Origin: Mycolicibacterium grossiae
GTDB taxonomy: Bacteria > Actinomycetota > Actinomycetes > Mycobacteriales > Mycobacteriaceae
Reading direction: 5' to 3'
Assembly: GCF_008329645.1 (NCBI RefSeq)
Contig: NZ_CP043474.1
Location: 1,240,001-1,304,000 of the forward strand
Length of the DNA: 64,000 nucleotides
Positions 57,291-64,000 of this stretch are shown here, piece after piece (position 1 is the first letter of the stretch; each line of letters opens with the position of its first letter). Both the position numbers and the translations under genes were made by a program. Below the pieces are notes generated by a model, which saw nothing but the letters and a program-made list of their open reading frames with translations, was not told the DNA's origin and searched no databases.

Positions 57291-59018
57291 TCACGCCTCG
57301 GTCGTGAACAGCACGGCGGTCCGCCGGCCCGTGGCCTTCGCGTGGTACATCGCCCGGTCCGCCAGCCGCAGCAGCGTCGCGCCATCGCGACCGTCGTCGT
57401 GCCGGGTCTCCACCACGCCGATGCTGGCGCCCATCTGCACGGCGAATCCCGCCACCACGATGGGCTCCGCCATCATCGCGCGAATCCGATCCGTCACCGC
57501 GGTCAGCGCGTCGGCACCCAGCGGCCCGACCAGCAGCACCACGAACTCGTCACCGGCGAAGCGGCAGACGACGTCGTCGGCGCGCACCGCGCCGCGCAAG
57601 CGGTGAGCGGCGGCTTGGATGATGACGTCGCCCGCGGCATGGCCCAACGAGTCGTTGACGCCCTTCAGATCGTCGAGGTCGACGAACAGCAGGGCGGCCA
57701 ACCGTCCGTCGGCGCGCATCCGATCGATGCTGTCGCTGAGATTGGTGCGGTTGGGCAGCCCGGTCAGCGGATCGTGCAGCGCCTGGTGGGCGAACCGCTC
57801 AGCGGCCTGCCGGGTCGCGGAGATGTCCCGGAACGAGATCAGCACCGCCGACCGGCGACCGTCCTCGGGGTTGAGCCGGCAGGTCGTGACGGCCAGCCAC
57901 CGCGCCTGGCCGTCCGCGGCCGACCGATTGTGTGCCTCACCGGAGAACGGCGTGCCGTCGCGCAGCGTCCGCAGGATGGGTGGCTCGTCGTTCGCGTCCA
58001 CCGCGGCGCCGTCCTCGTCGTAGACGACGTACTCCCAGTGCTCCGACCACGCCTCGGTGAGTTCGCGGTAGCCCACCACGAGATGCTCCGCGCGGACGCC
58101 GAGCAGTCGGCGCACCGCGGGGTTCACCGACAGGATGCGCCCGGTGTGGTCGAGCACCAGCACGCCCTCGTCGAGTGAGCTGACCACCTTCTCGAAGTGC
58201 TGCTCGGCGCGGCGCAGGGCGGTCTGGTCGGTGCACAGCAGCACGTACCCGTCGTCCATCGCCGCGGCCGACACCCGGACGGTCAGCGGTCGCCCGTGGG
58301 CGTCGTAGTGCGTGTCGGTCACCACGCCGCCCACTCCGAGGATCTTGCACGGATTGAGTTCGGCGCCAACGGCTTCGGCCACGCTGCGGCCCAGGACCGC
58401 GGCGGCCTGGCGGCCGTAGATCGTTTCGGCGGCGGGGTTCCAGCTCGTCACGTCACCGTCGAGCGTGGTGGCGATGATGGCGTCACTCGCGTGATGCACC
58501 AGGGCGGCCTGATAGCGCAGCGCCGTCTCGGCGGCCTTCTGCGCGGAGACGTCGCGGAACACCACCTGATTGGCGGGCTCGCCGTTCCACGTCGTCAGCA
58601 CCGAGACGGCCTCGACGTCCAGGCGGTTGCCGTCGAACCGCAGCATCGCGGCCTCCGACGGCTCGGACACGTCGCCGACGTTCCGCAGCCCGGCGATCCG
58701 CTCGAGCATCGGGGGGATCGACTCGGGGTTCACGAACTCGGTGATCCAGCCGCCGACGAGTTGGGCCGCCGAGTCGGCCCGCATCCACCGCACGGCCGCC
58801 TCGTTCACGTACACCAGACGTCCGTGCTGATGGACGCAGATGGCGTCCGGGCTGTGCTCGAGCAGCAGGCGGTAGCGCTCGTCGGCGGTGGCGTGGTCCG
58901 CCGACCGGTGCTCAGCGGATGAGCCAGTGGCGTCGACGTCCGCCGCGGCGTCGTCTCGGTGATCCCCCACGGCGATCCTCAGCTGACTCGAAAGGCGTCC
59001 AGTCACCCAACGTAACAC
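57291..59018 (-). CDS. multi-PAS diguanylate cyclase-like protein
   Basis: 575 residues from a GTG at 59018 (a second GTG four codons later). Three or four PAS domains span about 45-400 (YRLLLEHSPDAICVHQHGRLVYVNEA; HHASDAIIATTLDGDVTSWNPAA; LDEGVLVLDHTGRILSVNPAV), then a GGDEF domain: DPLTGLPNRTNL, LFVDLDDLKGVNDSLGH and AGDEF as the active-site loop, a common active variant. No EAL domain follows. It should make c-di-GMP in response to an unknown signal. It is convergent with the GNAT gene. Confidence 0.9.
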   Translation of the reverse strand: MLRWVTGRLSSQLRIAVGDHRDDAAADVDATGSSAEHRSADHATADERYRLLLEHSPDAICVHQHGRLVYVNEAAVRWMRADSAAQLVGGWITEFVNPESIPPMLERIAGLRNVGDVSEPSEAAMLRFDGNRLDVEAVSVLTTWNGEPANQVVFRDVSAQKAAETALRYQAALVHHASDAIIATTLDGDVTSWNPAAETIYGRQAAAVLGRSVAEAVGAELNPCKILGVGGVVTDTHYDAHGRPLTVRVSAAAMDDGYVLLCTDQTALRRAEQHFEKVVSSLDEGVLVLDHTGRILSVNPAVRRLLGVRAEHLVVGYRELTEAWSEHWEYVVYDEDGAAVDANDEPPILRTLRDGTPFSGEAHNRSAADGQARWLAVTTCRLNPEDGRRSAVLISFRDISATRQAAERFAHQALHDPLTGLPNRTNLSDSIDRMRADGRLAALLFVDLDDLKGVNDSLGHAAGDVIIQAAAHRLRGAVRADDVVCRFAGDEFVVLLVGPLGADALTAVTDRIRAMMAEPIVVAGFAVQMGASIGVVETRHDDGRDGATLLRLADRAMYHAKATGRRTAVLFTTEA

Positions 59019-59137
59019 CGATACGCGGAGCGAACAGGGCCTCGATTCGATTCACCCGGCTGGTCAATTTGCGCTGCGTGGCGGTTAATCGAAGAAGAGG
59101 GGGTCCGCAGGGGACGCCCACGCAACCGGAGGTAGCC

Positions 59138-60313
59138 ATGGGTGCAGCATGTGGGGTCGGGATGTCGACGAACGTCGTCGGCATCGGGGCCGTGACGGGA
59201 TACGGCTGGGGTCGGTCGGCGCTGTGGGACGGACTGCTCAGCGGCAAGCCCGCCGCCGAACTCATCGAGGGGTATGGAGCCGACGGCGGTGCCGCGTGGC
59301 TGGCGCGGGTCCCGTCGGGCGGCGACGTGCGTGACGGGGCGAGCCGGTCGGCGCGCGCGATGCGGGCGGCGGCCCGGGAGGCCATCGACGACGCCGCCGC
59401 GCGCGGCTGGACGCCGGGCCGGAGGGTGGGTCTGCTGCATGCGGTCGTGCTGCCGGAGATCGAGGAGTGGCGGGAGTTCTACCTCGCCGACGGCGGGCAG
59501 CGGAAGGTCCGCGACTACCTCGCCCTCATGCCGTCCACGCCGGTGTCGATGTTGATGCAGGAGTACGGCTTTCACGGTCCGGCCATGAACGTCTCGGCGA
59601 TGTGCGCGTCGGGCAACGCGGGCCTCATCACCGCCAAGACGTGGCTGGACGCCGGCCTCGTCGACGACGTGGTGTTCATCGCCACCGACCTCTCGCTGAC
59701 GCCGGAGAACGTGGCGCACTTCGTGAAGCTGGGCGTCGCGGTGGTCGACGTCGAACCGCTCGACGCATGCCGGCCGTTCCAGCGGGGCAGCCGCGGGTTC
59801 GCCGTCGGCGAGGCGTCGGTCGCGTTCGTGATGTCCGGCAAGGGTTCGGCGTACACCCGGCTGCTGGGCGGCGCCATGACGCACGACGCCTTCCACGTCA
59901 CCTCGGTGGACCCGGCCCGTACGTACGTCGACGAGTGCGTCCGCGATGCGCTGCACGCGGCCGGCGTCGCGCCGTCGGACGTGCGGTACCTCAACGCGCA
60001 CGGACCGGGCACGCAGCAGTGCGACACCGCCGAGGCGGGCGTCCTCGACGAGCTGTTCGGCGGGCGGCCGCAGGTCTTCTCGGTCAAGCCGCTGACCGGA
60101 CACTGCCAAGGGGCGGCCGCCGCCGTGGAGGTCGCGGCCACGGCGCTCGGCTACGAGGGCGGCGTCATCCCCGCCCCCCCGGCGGTGGCGGCCGGGCACG
60201 CCCGGCTGCTCGACGGGCCCACGCCGATGGCTGGCGGCATCACGCTCAAGACCTCGCTGGGCATGGGTGGGCAGAATTCGGCGGTCGTCTTCGCGCCGCC
60301 GCTCGCCGCGTGA
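59138..60313 (+). CDS. stand-alone beta-ketoacyl synthase-like protein
   Basis: 391 residues from the ATG at 59138 with GGAGGTAG as RBS. It has thiolase fold. The active-site Cys is in SAMCASGNAGL, and the two His are in NAHGPGTQQCD and KPLTGHCQGAA; the C-terminus GGQNSAVVF is typical. All three KS catalytic residues are present, so it should be a condensing enzyme of the FabF type. It stands alone, without ACP, KR or chain-length partner genes, between a PAS-GGDEF and a PPOX gene. The product is unknown. Confidence 0.87.
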   Translation: MGAACGVGMSTNVVGIGAVTGYGWGRSALWDGLLSGKPAAELIEGYGADGGAAWLARVPSGGDVRDGASRSARAMRAAAREAIDDAAARGWTPGRRVGLLHAVVLPEIEEWREFYLADGGQRKVRDYLALMPSTPVSMLMQEYGFHGPAMNVSAMCASGNAGLITAKTWLDAGLVDDVVFIATDLSLTPENVAHFVKLGVAVVDVEPLDACRPFQRGSRGFAVGEASVAFVMSGKGSAYTRLLGGAMTHDAFHVTSVDPARTYVDECVRDALHAAGVAPSDVRYLNAHGPGTQQCDTAEAGVLDELFGGRPQVFSVKPLTGHCQGAAAAVEVAATALGYEGGVIPAPPAVAAGHARLLDGPTPMAGGITLKTSLGMGGQNSAVVFAPPLAA

Positions 60314-60352
60314 CGGCGCGGTCCGGTGGGCGTGCGCGCCCACCGGGCCGCG

Positions 60353-60856
60353 TCAGCGCAGGTACTGCGCCGTGGTGCCGCCCACCGGCATCTCGGGCAT
60401 GCCGAGCTTGCGGTGGTCCCAGCTCCGCAGCCGCGTCGGGACCACGCGCACGGCGATCCGGTTGTTCATCATCTGGTCGACGAAGGGCTTCACGTCGTCG
60501 CTGTAGGGCCCGGTGTAGCGCTTCCACACGCTGACGCCGACGCGATGCAGCACGTCCGGGTCGGCGTCGACGATCTCCGCCCTACCGTCGATCGACACGC
60601 CGCGCAGGGTGTCGTAGGTGAGCCCGTCCTCGATCATCACGGTGACGGTTGGATCGCGCCGCAGGTTCACGGCCTTCTGCGACTTGGCCTTGGTCTCGAA
60701 CCAGATCTCGCCGTCGAGGACGGCGTACCACATGGCGACCAGGTGCGGCCTGCCTCCCGGCGAGACCGTCGCCAACGTGGCGGTGCGGCTGTGGTCGATG
60801 AAGTCGGCGATCTCGTCGTCCGACATGACGATCTTCGCGCGCTCGTTCCTACCCAT
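60353..60856 (-). CDS. PPOX-class flavin/F420-binding protein (Rv2991-like)
   Basis: 167 residues from the ATG at 60856. It is a split-barrel flavin-binding fold with RTATLATVSPGGRPHLVAMWYAVLDGEIWFETKAKSQKAVNLRRDP. The last part, SWDHRKLG, is typical of the Rv2991-like group, which belongs to the F420-binding FDOR-B branch. It may reduce a small molecule using F420H2 or FMN. It is convergent with the ketosynthase gene. Confidence 0.85.
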   Translation of the reverse strand: MGRNERAKIVMSDDEIADFIDHSRTATLATVSPGGRPHLVAMWYAVLDGEIWFETKAKSQKAVNLRRDPTVTVMIEDGLTYDTLRGVSIDGRAEIVDADPDVLHRVGVSVWKRYTGPYSDDVKPFVDQMMNNRIAVRVVPTRLRSWDHRKLGMPEMPVGGTTAQYLR

Positions 60857-60984
60857 GATCAATCCCTACCAGGCGTCGGCGGCGCGGTGCCGACGGGGTT
60901 CGCGACGGCGCCCGCATCGTGGCGGTATCGGCCACATTCGGGCCCCACGAGGCAATCATGGCAAAACGATGAGACGATTTCGCC

Positions 60985-61218
60985 GTGATCGAGGACGCGG
61001 CGGCAAGCCAGGCCCGCCTGTTGTTGGCTACGTTGAGCGCGCAGGTGGCTGACTGCACGACCAGGCTCTCCGTCGTCGAAGGCCGACTGCAGCGACGGAC
61101 GTACTGCGCGAGCACCGACCGCCGGCAACGGCACGACCTGCGCCGCGAACTCACCGAGATGCAGCGCCTGATCGCCAACCTGCACGACCGCTTCCCGCAC
61201 CTGGCGGCACCGGCCTAG
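60985..61218 (+). CDS. small coiled-coil protein of unknown function
   Basis: 77 residues from a GTG. It is a single long charged helix with heptad-like Leu/Val spacing (LLLATLSAQVADCTTRLSVVEGRLQRR; LRRELTEMQRLIANLHDRF) and no known domain. It is divergent from the PPOX gene. A coiled-coil or adaptor role is possible; nothing more can be said. Confidence 0.6.
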   Translation: MIEDAAASQARLLLATLSAQVADCTTRLSVVEGRLQRRTYCASTDRRQRHDLRRELTEMQRLIANLHDRFPHLAAPA

Positions 61219-61247
61219 GCCGGTATCCGACCCCAGATCCGAGCGGT

Positions 61248-61658
61248 TCAGGCGATCTTGCCGAGCAGCGGCAGCAGCACCTGGCGGCGGGCGCCGGTGA
61301 AATCGGCGAAGCAACGCAGCGCATCGGGCACCGAACGCACCACGGGGTACGGGGCGTCGACGAGGTTCATCGTCGCGGTCACGTCGTCGGCGGCGACCAC
61401 CGCGAAGTCGACGCCGGCGGCGCGGCAGACGTCGTACACGCGCTCCACCAGATGCCGGCCCTGCTCGCTGACGGCCGTCAGGCCGCCCAGGTCGAGGACC
61501 ACGGCGTCGTCGAGGACGTGGCGGCCGACCCGCGCCGCGAGTCGCTCCTCGTTGCCGTCACCGATTTCGCCGCTGACGCTCACGACGGTCGCGAGCCGAC
61601 GGCTGTAGGCCCGCACCAGCGCGCCCTCGCACAGTTCGAGATTGCCCATCGTGGTCAT
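61248..61658 (-). CDS. STAS-domain protein (anti-sigma factor antagonist type)
   Basis: 136 residues from the ATG at 61658, preceded by GGAGG (the longer frame starts at 61703). It is a STAS fold with VSGEIGDGNEERLAARV and the DLGGLTAVSEQGRHLVERV helix that holds the phospho-Ser of SpoIIAA-like proteins (the Ser in AVSEQG). Such proteins free sigma factors by binding the anti-sigma kinase. The window has a SigF-like factor at 26426 but no kinase, so the partner is unknown. It is convergent with the coiled-coil gene. Confidence 0.8.
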   Translation of the reverse strand: MTTMGNLELCEGALVRAYSRRLATVVSVSGEIGDGNEERLAARVGRHVLDDAVVLDLGGLTAVSEQGRHLVERVYDVCRAAGVDFAVVAADDVTATMNLVDAPYPVVRSVPDALRCFADFTGARRQVLLPLLGKIA

Positions 61659-61810
61659 GGCGGTCCTCCGGGTCGGCTGCGCCATCGTTGTCGACGGCGT
61701 CATCCTTGACGGTATGGGTCGAATCTAAGGCGTTGGGGAGCGCTTCCTAATGAGTCCTTGAGAACCGGTGTCCTACCGATGACGGCCCGATCATCGGTCT
61801 GTGGCAACGA

Positions 61811-61836
61811 GTTTCGTCATCACGTATCTGGGGTAC
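61811..61836 (+). promoter_or_regulatory. candidate SigF-type promoter
   Basis: GTTT (61811-61814), 16 bases, then GGGTAC (61831-61836), close to the mycobacterial SigF consensus GTTT-N15-17-GGGTAT with one mismatch. It lies 89 bases before the ATG of the metallopeptidase lipoprotein. Recognition by SigF is inferred. Confidence 0.5.
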
Positions 61837-61925
61837 AGGCAATGCCTTTCAGCGGTCCGGTCGAGACGTTCCTCGTCGGCGATTAGTCTCCAGTCGAACG
61901 CTCACCGGCTGCGAGGGACCTGGAC

Positions 61926-63368
61926 ATGAAGCGACGCGTGGGGATCATCGTGGCCGCGTGCGCGGTGCTGCTGGTCGCCGGGTGCTCCTCCGTCACGCAG
62001 GGCCGCGCGGTGTCCACCCTCTACGATCCGTTCCGCGCCGGGGGACTCGCCGCCCAGGACGGCCCCAGCGGGATCAAGGACGACGCTCCCGCGCCGGCCG
62101 GCGAGGTCGAGGGCAGCGACGGCGGCGGCGTCGACGCCCTGGGCCTGCTCGCGGTCGACGACATCGCCGAGTACTGGCAGCAGAACTACGCGGAGTCACT
62201 CGAAGGGCAGTTCGCCCCGATTGAGCGCCTGCAGTCCTACGACTCCAACGATCCGTCGAGTCCGTCGATCTGCGGCACCGACACCGTCGGCGAGCCCAAT
62301 GCGTTCTACTGCCCCCGCCGTGACCTCATGGCATGGGATCGCGGCGTCATGGTGCCGACGGGTCGCGAGTTCTTCGGCGACGTCGCCATCGCCGCGTTGA
62401 TCGCGCACGAATACGGCCACGCCGTTCAGCACATGGCCGGCCTGGTGACCGACGACACCCCGGTGATCGTGCTCGAGCAGCAGGCCGACTGCTTCGCCGG
62501 CAGCTACGTGCGGTGGGTGGCCGAGGGTGAGTCAACGCGCTTCCGGCTGAGTACCGGTGACGGCCTCAATCACGTTCTGGCCGCGGCGATCACGCTGCGC
62601 GACCCCGTGCTGGGGCCGGGCGACGAGGCGATGCTCCACGACGGTCACGGAACCGCATTCGACCGCGTCAGCGCCGTCCAGATGGGTTTCGTCGGCGGGC
62701 CGTCGGAGTGTGCGGTCATCGACCTCGACGAGATCGAGCAGCGCCGCGGGGACCTGCCCATGGCGCTGCCGGTCGACGGTGACGGCGCGGTTCGGGCCGG
62801 GGACGTCGATCTCGACGAGGACACCCTGAGCGCAATGATGGACACGCTCGGCGAGGTGTACCGGCCCGCCTCGGCGCCGACGCTGTCCTACGGCCCCGCC
62901 CCCTGTCCCGACGCCACCCCCGTTCCGCCGGTCTCCTACTGTCCGTCGACGAACACCATCGGGGTGGACCTCGCCGCACTGGGCCGGCTCGGCGCGCCCG
63001 CCGACGAGTCCAATTACGTGCTGCTGCAGGGCGACAACACCGCACTGTCGGTCCTCACCTCGCGCTACGCCCTGGCCGTGCAGCACGAGGCGGGGCTCGG
63101 TCTCGACACTCCGGCCGCGGCGTTGCGCACGGCCTGTCTCACCGGGGTCGCGCAGGCCGCGATGGCCGACGCCGACGAGTCGCCCGGCGGGGGCGGTCTC
63201 GTGCTCACCGCCGGGGATCTCGACGAGGCCGTCGCCGGCCTGCTCACCAACGGGTTGGCGGCCAGCAACGTCGACAGTCAGACCGTGCCCGCGGGCTTCA
63301 CGCGCATCGTCGCCTACCGCTCCGGACTGTCCGGCGACCGCGACCTCTGCCTGGCCCGCTTCCCGTAA
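61926..63368 (+). CDS. zinc-metallopeptidase lipoprotein
   Basis: 480 residues. The lipobox LLVAGC has the modified Cys at about residue 20, so it is anchored outside the membrane. The zinc motif HEYGHAVQ is at about 161, followed by EQQADCFAGSY, giving a HExxH...E set typical of the neutral zinc metallopeptidase family. The C-terminal half has further conserved Cys and Tyr patterns. Substrates are unknown. A SigF-like promoter lies upstream. Confidence 0.87.
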   Translation: MKRRVGIIVAACAVLLVAGCSSVTQGRAVSTLYDPFRAGGLAAQDGPSGIKDDAPAPAGEVEGSDGGGVDALGLLAVDDIAEYWQQNYAESLEGQFAPIERLQSYDSNDPSSPSICGTDTVGEPNAFYCPRRDLMAWDRGVMVPTGREFFGDVAIAALIAHEYGHAVQHMAGLVTDDTPVIVLEQQADCFAGSYVRWVAEGESTRFRLSTGDGLNHVLAAAITLRDPVLGPGDEAMLHDGHGTAFDRVSAVQMGFVGGPSECAVIDLDEIEQRRGDLPMALPVDGDGAVRAGDVDLDEDTLSAMMDTLGEVYRPASAPTLSYGPAPCPDATPVPPVSYCPSTNTIGVDLAALGRLGAPADESNYVLLQGDNTALSVLTSRYALAVQHEAGLGLDTPAAALRTACLTGVAQAAMADADESPGGGGLVLTAGDLDEAVAGLLTNGLAASNVDSQTVPAGFTRIVAYRSGLSGDRDLCLARFP

Positions 63369-63470
63369 CGCGCGTCACCCCGTCGCTCCGGAATGCGCAC
63401 CGCCGCATCGCGGTTCTGCTAGGTGGACCTCACGTTCGGGGGACAGACGAAGCAGGGAAGAGGAAACGCC

Positions 63471-63671
63471 ATGAAGAAGTTCGGATTCACCACGTTGGTC
63501 GCCGGTGGCCTCGCCGCCGCCGTGCTGGGACTGGCTGGGCCGGCGCAAGCCGACGCCATCTCGGTGGTGCAGACGGTGCCGGCCGGCATCGACCACCACT
63601 ACTGGCTGGACGACACGCAGCAGCAGGCGAACACGCCGCACGTCGACACGACGGTGCATCAGAGCCGCTGA
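63471..63671 (+). CDS. small secreted protein with signal peptide
   Basis: 66 residues from the ATG at 63471, with GGAAGAGGAAAC as RBS. A Sec signal peptide spans 1-28 (KKFGFTTLVAGGLAAAVLGLAG then AQADA cleavage), leaving about 38 mature residues (ISVVQTVPAGIDHHYWLDD; QQQANTPHVDTTVHQSR). No domain is known. The 3' end (VHQSR-stop) starts a tandem repeat. Confidence 0.75.
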   Translation: MKKFGFTTLVAGGLAAAVLGLAGPAQADAISVVQTVPAGIDHHYWLDDTQQQANTPHVDTTVHQSR

Positions 63672-63766
63672 CGGCTCGGCAGTGCACCAGAGCCGCTTAG
63701 CGGCTCGGCAGTGCACCAGAGCCGCTTAGCGGCTCGGCAGTGCACCAGAGCCGCTGACGGCTCGAG
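63654..63766. repeat. four tandem hairpin repeats of 28-29 bp starting in a stop codon region
   Basis: Units at 63654-63681, 63682-63710, 63711-63739 and 63740-63766. The middle units read GTGCACCAGAGCCGCTTAGC then GGCTCGGCA, with a GAGCCGC/GCGGCTC stem and TTA loop. The outer units have a GAGCCG/CGGCTC stem with CTGA loop. The first unit is the last codons and TGA of the small secreted gene. Confidence 0.9.
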
Positions 63767-63767
63767 A

Positions 63768-63802
63768 GAAGGAGGGGCGCCCCTTGCGGGCGCCCCTCCT
63801 TC
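63768..63802. terminator. strong hairpin terminator
   Basis: A perfect 15-base-pair stem (left arm 63768-63782, GAAGGAGGGGCGCCC; right arm 63788-63802) with a CTTGC loop, followed by GTCGTTTC. It ends the small secreted gene and its repeat array. Confidence 0.85.
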
Positions 63803-63909
63803 GTCGTTTCCGGTCGGTCGGCTGCCAATTGGGTGTGCGGCCTCGTCACGCCGCGCAATTGCCCCTATAGTCAATTTCCTGCCGCCGATCGTGGAAGGGG
63901 CACTCCGAC

Positions 63910-64000
63910 GTGCAGGTAGGGGAACTCGAGCAGGCCGACTCGGTCGAGTCGATGGCCGTCCTCGCAGGATTTCCCGCAGCGTGCCCCCGCACCGGCATCG
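63910..64000 (+). CDS. start of a further gene (partial)
   Basis: A GTG at 63910 with GGAAGGGG about 12 bases upstream opens a frame that stays open to the window edge (VQVGELEQADSVESM...); an ATG at 63952 is an alternative start. There is too little sequence to assign a family. Confidence 0.45.
   Translation, partial: MQVGELEQADSVESMAVLAGFPAACPRTGI

Overview
This is a roughly 70% GC actinobacterial chromosome segment that reads as a Mycobacterium/Mycolicibacterium species. The evidence is a full mce1-type operon with its fadD5 and Mce1R partners, a full ESX-1 core with EsxA/EsxB, PE35 and PPE68, WhiB6, a fused pnt transhydrogenase and a DUF222/13E12 HNH protein. The gene content looks like a fast grower. 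No rRNA, tRNA, CRISPR array or insertion sequence was seen.

Layout. (1) 1-14127: mce1 lipid-import locus. On the minus strand, in transcription order: fadD5, yrbE1A, yrbE1B, mce1A-F, a Mce-associated membrane protein and an RDD-domain protein cut by the window edge. The GntR regulator mce1R is divergent. (2) 14137-20576: metabolic genes with homologues next to mce1 in M. tuberculosis: an SRPBCC protein, a 2-hydroxyacid dehydrogenase, a thioesterase, a zinc alcohol dehydrogenase, a TetR-SDR pair and a 36-residue microprotein; a DUF222 HNH gene lies among them. (3) 20561-28870: a MOSC protein, an SsuABC-like importer, then a heme-oxygenase-like diiron enzyme, a CDGSH protein, a HemK2-like methyltransferase, a SigF-family sigma factor, a zinc-ribbon protein and a CorA transporter. 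(4) 28983-34987: pntA (fused), pntB, an acyl-CoA dehydrogenase and a NarL-type two-component pair. (5) 35107-55220: ESX-1, all minus: espE, espF, espG1, espH, eccA1, eccB1, eccCa1, eccCb1, pe35, ppe68, esxB, esxA, espI, eccD1, espJ. It is flanked by a second EspI-type ATPase (+), a double-HTH Rv3863-like protein (-) and whiB6 (+). The usual espK, espL, espB, eccE1 and mycP1 are absent after espJ. (6) 55552-64000: an EVE protein, a pirin-GNAT pair, a PAS-GGDEF protein, a lone ketosynthase, an Rv2991-like PPOX protein, a STAS protein, a zinc-metallopeptidase lipoprotein, a small secreted protein and the start of one more gene.

How they work together. The mce1 genes build a lipid importer: YrbE permeases and Mce A-F substrate tube, with FadD5 activating acids and Mce1R as repressor. 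The ESX-1 genes build a secretion machine (EccB, C, D membrane core, EccA and EspG chaperones) exporting EsxA/EsxB, PE35/PPE68 and Esp proteins; WhiB6 is the known regulator of this system.

The most unusual signals are: tandem 26-29 bp repeats that copy the 3' end and stop codon of three unrelated genes; calcium-binding-like Asp repeats in EspE; a second EspI ATPase divergent from espE; an M/Q-rich module shared by PPE68 and EspJ; an ESX-1 cluster without its protease genes; and palindromic candidate operators in the fadD5/mce1R, TetR and whiB6 promoters.
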